Position numbers and translations under genes: made by a program | Part shown: one piece after another, positions 1 through 5,267 of the stretch | Layout: the number at the start of each line of letters is the position of its first letter | Position numbering within the stretch: the first letter of the stretch is position 1 | The notes under the pieces: model-generated | Told to the model about the DNA's origin: nothing | Database searches by the model: none | The model's input: only the letters and a program-made list of their open reading frames with translations | Assembly (NCBI GenBank): GCA_002401565.1 | Contig: NVTL01000011.1 | Coordinates: 29,431-34,697 of the forward strand | Reading direction: 5' to 3' | Length of the DNA: 5,267 nt | DNA from: Rhodospirillaceae bacterium | GTDB taxonomy: Bacteria > Pseudomonadota > Alphaproteobacteria > Rhodospirillales > Magnetovibrionaceae

Positions 1-2208
1 GAAGCCGTGATCACAAGAAATTATGGTGAAACCGCGTTGGAAAAATCTGACGAGCTGTTGTTTCACTTAGGTCTAGCGACCATTTCCATTGTGCTTTTGG
101 TGGGCTGGGCCTTGGGCTGGCGTGAAGGTTCTGTGGTGGCGGTGGTGGTGCCAACGACCATTTTACTGACCTTGTTTGCGTCGTATATGATGGGCTTTAC
201 CATTAACCGGGTCAGCTTGTTTGCGTTGATATTCTCGATCGGTATTTTGGTGGATGATGCCATTGTTGTGGTCGAAAATATCGTTCGCCATTGGCAGATG
301 ACCAATTATAAAGACCCCTTAAAAACCGCCGTTGAAGCGGTCAAAGAAGTCGGCAATCCTACTATTATTGCCACGCTGACGATTGTTGCGGCGTTGTTGC
401 CGTTGATGTTTGTATCGGGCCTGATGGGACCGTATATGAGCCCCATTCCCGCCAATGCATCCGCCGCTATGGTGTTTTCGTTTTTTGTCGCGGTGATCAT
501 TACCCCGTGGCTGCTGTACAAAATCACGTTTTGGAATGGCAAACCGCCCAAAAGTGAAGGCGTTCACGGCCCCGGAGCCTTAGGCGAATTTTACAAACGC
601 ATAGCGACAAAGGTTCTTGTGGGTCGCAAAAATTCAATCAATTTGCTGATCGTTGTGGGCATTGCCACGGCGTTATCGGTGACGTTGTTTGCCACCAAAT
701 CGGTGACGGTCAAACTGTTGCCGTTTGATAACAAATCAGAACTACAAGTGGTTGTTGATTTACCCGAAGGCACCAGTCTGGAAATTACAGACCGGGTCAT
801 GGGGGCGATTGCCCTGCGATTGCAGGACCTGCCCGAAATGGTATCGATGCAGGCTTATGTGGGCACGGCAATGCCGTTTAACTTTAACGGTCTGGTGCGT
901 CACTATTATCTGCGCAGCGAACCGTGGATGGGTGAATTGCAAATCAACCTAAGCCCCAAGGGCGAACGCGATCGTCAAAGCCATGCTGTGGCCTTGGACG
1001 TGCGCGAACGCTTGGTGGACTTAAAAGTTCCGGCTGGCACGTCTTTAAAAGTTGTCGAAGTCCCACCGGGACCGCCGGTTTTGGCCACCTTGTTGGCTGA
1101 AATTTATGGACCGAGCCCCGAAGCCAGACGCGAAGCCGCGGCCAAAGTCCGTGCCGCCTTTGAAAGTGTCGGTTATGTGGTGGATGTGGACGATAGCCTG
1201 GGCAATCCGGCTCCCCGTTTATTGTTGCAAATTGACCAAGAAAACCTTGAGTTTCACGGCGTTCAAGAACGGGACCTTTACGATACCATTGCCAGCTTGG
1301 TCGGTGGTAAATCCGTTGGTTATTCCCAACGCGGTGGCGGTATTGATCCAATCGAAATTGCCGTACGCCTGCCAAAATCTGGCTTGGTGATGACCGAACG
1401 TTTGCTGTCTACACCTATTTCGGCTCCGGGGCCTGCGGGCGATACCGGACGGGTTGTTGAACTTGGCGACGTGGTGCGTATTGTTCATGAAACCGCATCG
1501 TATCCGATGTTCAGACGCGATGGTCATTCGGCCGTTATGGTCACGGCTGAATTGGCGGGCGAGTTCGAAGCCCCTATTTATGGCATGTTCGCGGTCGAAG
1601 AAGCCCTGAAACAACAAGGCGCCACAGACATCGAAATTTCTTACGCGGGTCAGCCTGCGGACGAAAGCAAGATCACCTTGTTATGGGATGGCGAATGGGA
1701 AGTCACTTATATTACTTTCCGCGACATGGGCATTGCTTTTGCCTTTGCTTTGGTCGGCATCTATCTGTTGGTGGTGGGCCAGTTTGGCAGTTTCAAATTG
1801 CCTTTGGTGATTTTGACTCCCGTGCCGCTAACCTTGATCGGCATCATGTTCGGCCACTGGATCTTTGGCGCGCCGTTTTCCGCGACATCGATGATTGGCT
1901 TTATCGCGCTGGCGGGAATCATTGTTCGAAATTCGATCTTGCTGGTCGACTTTATTCGTCATGAACAAGCCTCGGGCGAACCCTTGCGTAATGTTTTGAT
2001 CCAAGCGGGTACGGTGCGGTTTAAACCGATTTTCCTGACCGCGATGGCGGCGATGATTGGTGCGGCGTTCATTTTGGCGGACCCAATCTTCCAAGGATTG
2101 GCGATTTCCATGGTGTTTGGGCTGGCCAGTTCAACGGCTTTGACGTTGCTGATCATCCCGGCAATTTATGTGGTGTTACGAGACGATGGGCGTGAATTGA
2201 AAAAGTAA
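1..2208 (+). CDS. RND-family (AcrB-type) efflux permease, 5'-truncated by window edge
   Basis: This is an inner-membrane, proton-driven RND efflux pump subunit, which normally works as a trimer with a periplasmic adaptor and an outer-membrane channel. The frame is open from base 1, so the true start lies upstream. A full-length family member has about 1,050 residues, so roughly 300-350 N-terminal residues (TM1 and the first periplasmic half) are missing. Numbering from the first codon (E1), hydrophobic segments fit TM2-TM12 at about 20-39, 45-64, 69-94, 119-139, 153-174, 213-231, 575-596, 600-622, 627-652, 676-693 and 698-727. The large second periplasmic (porter/docking) region spans about 232-574. 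TM4 carries the family motif GILVDDAIVVVENI with D85 and D86, equivalent to AcrB D407/D408. R673 and T680 match AcrB R971 and T978, but the AcrB K940 position is R643. This is the HAE/AcrB-like branch (COG0841, PF00873) rather than the metal-exporting CusA branch. The substrate cannot be read from the sequence. The adaptor gene is presumably upstream. Confidence 0.95.
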   Translation, partial: EAVITRNYGETALEKSDELLFHLGLATISIVLLVGWALGWREGSVVAVVVPTTILLTLFASYMMGFTINRVSLFALIFSIGILVDDAIVVVENIVRHWQMTNYKDPLKTAVEAVKEVGNPTIIATLTIVAALLPLMFVSGLMGPYMSPIPANASAAMVFSFFVAVIITPWLLYKITFWNGKPPKSEGVHGPGALGEFYKRIATKVLVGRKNSINLLIVVGIATALSVTLFATKSVTVKLLPFDNKSELQVVVDLPEGTSLEITDRVMGAIALRLQDLPEMVSMQAYVGTAMPFNFNGLVRHYYLRSEPWMGELQINLSPKGERDRQSHAVALDVRERLVDLKVPAGTSLKVVEVPPGPPVLATLLAEIYGPSPEARREAAAKVRAAFESVGYVVDVDDSLGNPAPRLLLQIDQENLEFHGVQERDLYDTIASLVGGKSVGYSQRGGGIDPIEIAVRLPKSGLVMTERLLSTPISAPGPAGDTGRVVELGDVVRIVHETASYPMFRRDGHSAVMVTAELAGEFEAPIYGMFAVEEALKQQGATDIEISYAGQPADESKITLLWDGEWEVTYITFRDMGIAFAFALVGIYLLVVGQFGSFKLPLVILTPVPLTLIGIMFGHWIFGAPFSATSMIGFIALAGIIVRNSILLVDFIRHEQASGEPLRNVLIQAGTVRFKPIFLTAMAAMIGAAFILADPIFQGLAISMVFGLASSTALTLLIIPAIYVVLRDDGRELKK

Positions 2209-2226
2209 TTAGTCTATTCAAACTAT

Positions 2227-2248
2227 GCTTCCCAAGGACGGGAAAAGC
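2227..2248 (+). other. Weak hairpin in the RND-kinase intergenic gap
   Basis: The 54-base gap after the RND stop contains TTCCC (2229-2233) and GGGAA (2240-2244), which can form a 5-bp stem around the loop AAGGAC. A further GC/GC pair is possible across a two-base bulge. The only T-run that follows is TTT at 2249-2251, so it is a poor intrinsic terminator. The loop holds an AAGGA ribosome-binding-like core, but it ends 24 bases before the next ATG, too far to act as a normal Shine-Dalgarno. It may be a chance structure, a transcript-attenuating hairpin or an mRNA-processing stem. Confidence 0.2.
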
Positions 2249-2262
2249 TTTAAAGTGGCAAT

Positions 2263-3807
2263 ATGATTACACAAGATCAATCGGGCACGATTTCGTTCTT
2301 ATCTTCTGGAACAGCCTTTGCGGATGACACCGTAAAGGTGGCTAGATCGAGCACGCATATCTCGGAAATTTTCATCGGCAAAGACCGGGTGTTTAAGTTA
2401 AAACGCGCGGTTAAATATCCTTATTTGGATTTTTCAACGGTGGACCTGCGCAAGACTTTTTGCGAAGCCGAAGTCCGCGTCAATCGTCGCACCGCCCCGG
2501 ATTTATATCTGGGCGTCAAAGCCATCACCCATGATTTGGGCGGTTATCATTTTGGTGGTAAGGGTGAAGTGGTCGATTGGGTCGTTGAAATGACCAAATT
2601 TGACGAAGCCTCTTTGTTTGATCGCTTGGCCGAAAACGACAAGCTTGACCGTCATTTGATGGAACATCTGGCCGATAAAATAGCCTCGTTCCATGCCCAC
2701 GCCGAAGCCCGCCAAGACGGCGGTGGCCGCACCGGAGCCGCCATGACGGTCGAAGGCAATGCGGCCGCCTTTGGGGAAAACGGCGACGGCATTGTTGACC
2801 CTGTAAAAGTCGCCATGCTGACCGATTTGCATCACCAAGAACTGACCATGGTGGGGGACCTGTTGGGCCAACGCCGCCGCATGGGCAGTGTCCGTCATTG
2901 TCACGGCGATATGCATCTGGGCAATATCTTTACCGACCAAAATGGCGAACCGGTGCTGTTTGACGCCATCGAATTTAATGAGGCTTTCGCGTCTATTGAT
3001 GTGTTGTTTGACCTTAGTTTTCTGTTGATGGATTTAGATCATCGTGGCTTAGGAACATTGGCGACCGTGACCCTTAACCGTTATCTGGACATCACCGGGG
3101 ACGGGGCGGGCTTGTTGGGCTTGCCGTTGTTCATGAGCCTGCGCGCCGCCATTCGTTCACACGTGGCGTGTGCGGTGGCCAACAGCATTGATGATGGGAA
3201 TGTAAAAGCCGCCAAGGCCGTTGAAGCCCAGAAATATCTTGATCTGGCCCTTGAATACATGGAAGTCCATGAACCGCAATTGGTCGCCGTGGGCGGTCTG
3301 TCGGGCAGTGGTAAGTCCCGTTTGGGGCGTGATTTGGCTCCGCATGTTGGCGCGCGTCCCGGCGCGCGTGTGGTGCGCTCAGACGTGCTGCGCAAACGTA
3401 TTGCCGGCGTTCATCCCTTGGATAAATTGGGACCAGAAGGTTATACCGCTGAAATGTCTCAAAGAACCTATGCGGCGGTTTACGAAGAAGTCCGCACGGT
3501 TTTGGCCACCGGGCATTCGGTGATTGCCGATTGTGTGTTTTCAAAACCCCAAGAACGCGCCGAAATCGAAGCCGTCGCCAAAGAATTTGATGTTCCTTTC
3601 GATGGGTTTTGGTTGGAAGCCGACCCCGATATTATGGCGGCTCGGGTGACAAAACGCCGGGGCAATGCTTCGGACGCGGACGCCGAAGTGGTGAAGATGC
3701 AATTGGGCTATGATCTGGGCGATATCACCTGGAACCGGGTTGATTCATCCCTGTCGCAAAAACATACAGACCTGCAAGCCTTGAAAATTCTTGGCCTAAA
3801 CGCTTAA
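2263..3807 (+). CDS. Bifunctional APH-like kinase / P-loop (AAA_33) kinase protein
   Basis: This is a complete 514-residue cytosolic protein with two phosphotransferase-type folds, the COG2187 + COG0645 architecture. Residues about 1-330 resemble aminoglycoside/choline-kinase-like enzymes. The segment VFKLKRAVKYPYLDFS (43-58) supplies candidate ATP-binding lysines. HGDMHLGN (214-221) is the catalytic loop, with D216 as likely base and N221 as a metal ligand. D234 in FDAIEFN takes the place of the metal-binding DFG aspartate. Residues about 338-514 are a P-loop kinase: Walker A GLSGSGKS (345-352, K351), RSD at 372-374, and an Arg/Lys-rich lid-like segment RVTKRRG (461-467). The substrate of both halves is unknown. 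The APH label does not imply antibiotic resistance. Start choice: an in-frame stop at 2251-2253 excludes any earlier start, and the ATG at 2263 lies just before the family's usual N-terminus. No good Shine-Dalgarno is visible, only AGTGG about 5 bases upstream. It lies 54 bases after the RND gene and 20 bases before the SDR gene, so co-transcription is plausible. Confidence 0.93.
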   Translation: MITQDQSGTISFLSSGTAFADDTVKVARSSTHISEIFIGKDRVFKLKRAVKYPYLDFSTVDLRKTFCEAEVRVNRRTAPDLYLGVKAITHDLGGYHFGGKGEVVDWVVEMTKFDEASLFDRLAENDKLDRHLMEHLADKIASFHAHAEARQDGGGRTGAAMTVEGNAAAFGENGDGIVDPVKVAMLTDLHHQELTMVGDLLGQRRRMGSVRHCHGDMHLGNIFTDQNGEPVLFDAIEFNEAFASIDVLFDLSFLLMDLDHRGLGTLATVTLNRYLDITGDGAGLLGLPLFMSLRAAIRSHVACAVANSIDDGNVKAAKAVEAQKYLDLALEYMEVHEPQLVAVGGLSGSGKSRLGRDLAPHVGARPGARVVRSDVLRKRIAGVHPLDKLGPEGYTAEMSQRTYAAVYEEVRTVLATGHSVIADCVFSKPQERAEIEAVAKEFDVPFDGFWLEADPDIMAARVTKRRGNASDADAEVVKMQLGYDLGDITWNRVDSSLSQKHTDLQALKILGLNA

Positions 3808-3820
3808 GCCTTGGTATAAG
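3791..3820 (+). promoter_or_regulatory. Candidate sigma-70-type promoter for the SDR gene
   Basis: TTGGCC (3791-3796, 4 of 6 matches to TTGACA) and TATAAG (3815-3820, 5 of 6 matches to TATAAT) are separated by 18 bases, straddling the stop codon of the upstream kinase gene. Initiation 6-8 bases after the -10 would fall at about 3826-3828, the first base of the SDR ATG, giving a leaderless or nearly leaderless transcript. This would fit the lack of a Shine-Dalgarno there. The match is by eye, and such matches occur by chance; read-through from the upstream gene is equally possible. Confidence 0.25.
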
Positions 3821-3828
3821 CTTGGGTA
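3805..3828 (+). repeat. Imperfect tandem 12-base duplication between kinase and SDR genes
   Basis: TAAGCCTTGGTA (3805-3816) is followed directly by TAAGCTTGGGTA (3817-3828), with 10 of 12 bases identical. The two copies run from the kinase gene's stop codon to the A of the SDR start codon, so the whole intergenic gap lies inside the duplication. Because the unit is a multiple of three, the second copy places another TAA (3817-3819) in the same frame, a backup stop for the kinase gene. Confidence 0.5.
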
Positions 3829-4568
3829 TGAGCAGTGATCCAAAAACAGTCGTCATCACCGGAGCGTCGCGCGGCATAGGCCATGCGACGGCCATTTTGT
3901 TCCTCGATCGCGGCTGGCGTGTCATCACGTGCGCGCGCGGTAACGTTGATCCCGATGACTTAAAAAACCCCAATTGGCTTGACCACATTCCCACCGACTT
4001 AACCAATCCCGAAAGCGTCAAAGCTTTTGTTGATCGCGTGAATGAAATCTTGGATGGTGAACCTTTGCATGCCTTGGTCAACAATGCCGGACTGTCCCCC
4101 AAAACACCGTTTAAGGAACGTTTGGGATGTTTAAATGGTGACTTGGATGCGTGGAAAGAAGTCTTTGAAATCAATATGTTCGCGGCCCTTCGCCTGTCGC
4201 GCGGCTTTGCCAGCGCGTTGCATAAGGGCCAAGGGGCTATTGTTAATATTACGTCCATTGCTGGGCATTATATTCATCCCTTTGCAGGATCGGCCTATTC
4301 CATCACCAAGGCTGCTTTGTCGGCCCTGACCCGTGAAATGGCCGGAGAATTTGCGGCCCTGAACGTGCGGGTGAATGCGGTGGCGCCGGGTGAAATTGAA
4401 ACATCCATGATCCAACCCGAATACGAAGCCTTAATCCCCCGCATCCCGTTGGACCGTATGGGGGAGCCGAAGGATGTTGCCAGTACCGTTTACTTTCTGT
4501 GTTCCGACGACAGCAAATATGTCACGGGCACGGAAATATGGGTCACTGGCGGGCAGCACATGTATTAA
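3828..4568 (+). CDS. Short-chain dehydrogenase/reductase (SDR family, classical type)
   Basis: This is a 246-residue cytosolic NAD(P)(H)-dependent oxidoreductase with a Rossmann fold. Numbered from the ATG at 3828, it has the cofactor-binding TGASRGIG at 11-18, NNAG at 85-88, and the full classical catalytic tetrad N116, S143, Y157 and K161 (YSITK). The PG motif at 187-188 (AVAPGEIET) and the C-terminal VTGTEIWVTGG also fit the classical family. Length is normal (about 250). The arginine in the glycine-rich motif (R15) and R37 after the second strand suggest NADP(H) preference, which is an inference only. The substrate is unknown. The stretch between NNAG and N116 (SPKTPFKERLGCLNGDLDAW) is about four residues longer than in E. 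coli FabG and may shape the substrate pocket. An in-frame TTG at 3822 would add only Met-Gly; the ATG is preferred because it leaves the usual few residues before the first strand. No clear Shine-Dalgarno precedes either start. The stop overlaps the convergent histidine kinase gene. Confidence 0.93.
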   Translation: MSSDPKTVVITGASRGIGHATAILFLDRGWRVITCARGNVDPDDLKNPNWLDHIPTDLTNPESVKAFVDRVNEILDGEPLHALVNNAGLSPKTPFKERLGCLNGDLDAWKEVFEINMFAALRLSRGFASALHKGQGAIVNITSIAGHYIHPFAGSAYSITKAALSALTREMAGEFAALNVRVNAVAPGEIETSMIQPEYEALIPRIPLDRMGEPKDVASTVYFLCSDDSKYVTGTEIWVTGGQHMY

Positions 4569-5267
4569 TCCTGACATTTCTCACAAGAGTGTTGAGCGAT
4601 ACGATCTTTGGGGAATGTTGCGATTACGGTTGTGCCAGACCCTTTATGGCTGAACACTTGCAAAGACCCGCCATGCATTTCCATTAAGCCCTTGGTCAAT
4701 GGCAGACCCAATCCGGTGCCTTCGTGTTTGCGGTTTAAGCCGCTGTCAACCTGACCAAATTTGCTCATGGCCGTTTTGATTTCTTCTGCGTCCATTCCGA
4801 TGCCCGTATCCGTGACCGAAATTTCCAGACAGCCCGTGTCGGTTATTTTACCGTGGACGGTGACTTCGCCATCTTCGGGGGTAAACTTCACGGCGTTGCT
4901 GAGCAAATTCAGCATAATCTGTTTAACGCGGCGTTCATCGGCGCGAAACTTGGGCAGGCTTGCGGACAAAACGCTGGTCACTTGGACGTTTCCTGTCGTG
5001 GCGCGGGGGGCAATCAGGCGGATAGAACTTTTAACCAGATCAATGGGGCAGAGCTCTTGGTCTTCCAATTCAAAGGCTTGGGCTTCGATCGCCGACACAT
5101 CCAAAATATCATTGATTAACCCCAACAGGTGATTCCCTGAATTATAGATATCATCCATGTATTCGACGTATTTTTCATGCCCAATTGGGCCAAATATTTC
5201 TTCTTTGATGGTGCCTGAAAAGCCAATGATGGCGTTGAGCGGCGTGCGCAATTCGTGGCTCATATTG
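4565..5267 (-). CDS. Sensor histidine kinase, C-terminal DHp and ATPase domains, 5'-truncated by window edge
   Basis: This is the catalytic end of a two-component sensor kinase, which autophosphorylates a histidine and passes the phosphate to a response regulator. Numbering starts at the Met codon at 5261-5263. That Met is not the true start: the frame stays open upstream (an Asn codon at 5264-5266), and it sits in the usual NMSHELRTPLN H-box context. H3 is the phospho-acceptor of the HisKA domain (about 1-65). The HATPase_c domain follows with the N box (N119, N123 in LNLLSNAVKF), G1 (DTGIG, 152-156), F box (KFGQ, 168-171) and G2 (GTGLGL, 182-187). The helix pattern FGPIG..KYVEYMDDIYNSG resembles alphaproteobacterial PleC/DivJ-like kinases. 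The sensory N-terminus lies beyond the window, so the signal is unknown. No receiver domain follows the ATPase, so the partner regulator must be encoded elsewhere. The protein ends with a short tail containing H225, C227 and C230. Confidence 0.95.
   Translation of the reverse strand, partial: NMSHELRTPLNAIIGFSGTIKEEIFGPIGHEKYVEYMDDIYNSGNHLLGLINDILDVSAIEAQAFELEDQELCPIDLVKSSIRLIAPRATTGNVQVTSVLSASLPKFRADERRVKQIMLNLLSNAVKFTPEDGEVTVHGKITDTGCLEISVTDTGIGMDAEEIKTAMSKFGQVDSGLNRKHEGTGLGLPLTKGLMEMHGGSLQVFSHKGSGTTVIATFPKDRIAQHSCEKCQD

Noticed and set aside
7..9. GTG at position 7 as the start of the RND gene
   Set aside because: The frame is open to base 1, and the protein begins just before TM2 of the RND fold, so the real start must lie upstream of the window.
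2197..2229. Promoter TTGAAA (2197-2202) with TATGCT (2224-2229) before the kinase gene
   Set aside because: The spacing is 21 bases, too long for a sigma-70-type promoter, and no other -35 fits the TATGCT.
2503..2940. Long antisense reading frame inside the kinase gene (also 944-1375, 1219-1617, 3131-3544 and 3725-4258 on the - strand)
   Set aside because: These lie wholly or almost wholly within strongly supported genes, show no recognisable domain and are explained as shadows of codon bias on the coding strand.
2263..3260. Aminoglycoside resistance gene
   Set aside because: The APH-like fold is part of a conserved two-domain housekeeping-type protein; nothing nearby suggests a resistance cassette, and the fold covers many substrates.
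3822..3824. TTG at 3822 as the SDR start
   Set aside because: It would add only two residues and has no ribosome-binding site; the ATG at 3828 gives a normal SDR N-terminus.
4580..4596. Hairpin CTCACA-AGAG-TGTTGAG near the 3' ends of the convergent genes as a terminator
   Set aside because: The stem is short with a bulge, and neither strand has a following U-tract; it lies in the histidine kinase coding sequence.
5261..5263. ATG at the H-box as the start of the histidine kinase
   Set aside because: It is the conserved Met of NMSHELRTPLN; the preceding codon is Asn in frame, and kinases of this type have sensor domains before it.
1..5267. Mobile element, prophage, CRISPR, toxin-antitoxin or RNA gene content
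   Set aside because: I saw no transposase, integrase, terminal inverted repeats, spaced direct repeats or tRNA-like folds; nearly every base is in a well-supported gene of even composition.

Overview
The window looks like ordinary chromosomal DNA from an alphaproteobacterium, probably a Rhodospirillales-like marine or freshwater lineage. This is inferred from three things: the moderate-to-high GC coding style, a histidine kinase whose dimerisation helix has the FGP..Y..Y..DI..SG.HLL.LINDILD pattern typical of alphaproteobacterial PleC/DivJ-like kinases, and a bifunctional APH/P-loop kinase protein of a type common in that class. No species can be named from the sequence alone.

Layout: (1) positions 1-2208, + strand, hold the C-terminal two thirds of an RND (AcrB-type) efflux permease, cut by the left edge of the window. 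(2) After a 54-base gap, 2263-3807 (+) encodes a complete 514-residue protein that joins an aminoglycoside-phosphotransferase-like kinase fold to a P-loop (AAA_33-type) kinase, the COG2187/COG0645 arrangement. (3) Twenty bases later, 3828-4568 (+) encodes a complete 246-residue short-chain dehydrogenase/reductase. (4) On the opposite strand, 4565-5267 holds the catalytic C-terminal part of a sensor histidine kinase, cut by the right edge. It converges on the SDR gene, and the two stop codons overlap inside one TTAA palindrome.

Coding density is close to 100%; the only non-coding stretches are 54 and 20 bases long. Nothing suggests a mobile element, prophage, CRISPR array, RNA gene or recent transfer. 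The three + strand genes are co-directional and could be co-transcribed, but their predicted functions (drug or solute efflux, an orphan small-molecule kinase, an NAD(P)-dependent oxidoreductase) do not form a recognisable pathway.

I did not find a previously undescribed system. The points worth a second look are small: a Lys-to-Arg substitution in the RND proton-relay network, the uncharacterised two-kinase fusion, a tandem 12-base repeat and possible leaderless promoter before the SDR gene, the overlapping convergent stops, and a Cys-rich tail on the histidine kinase.
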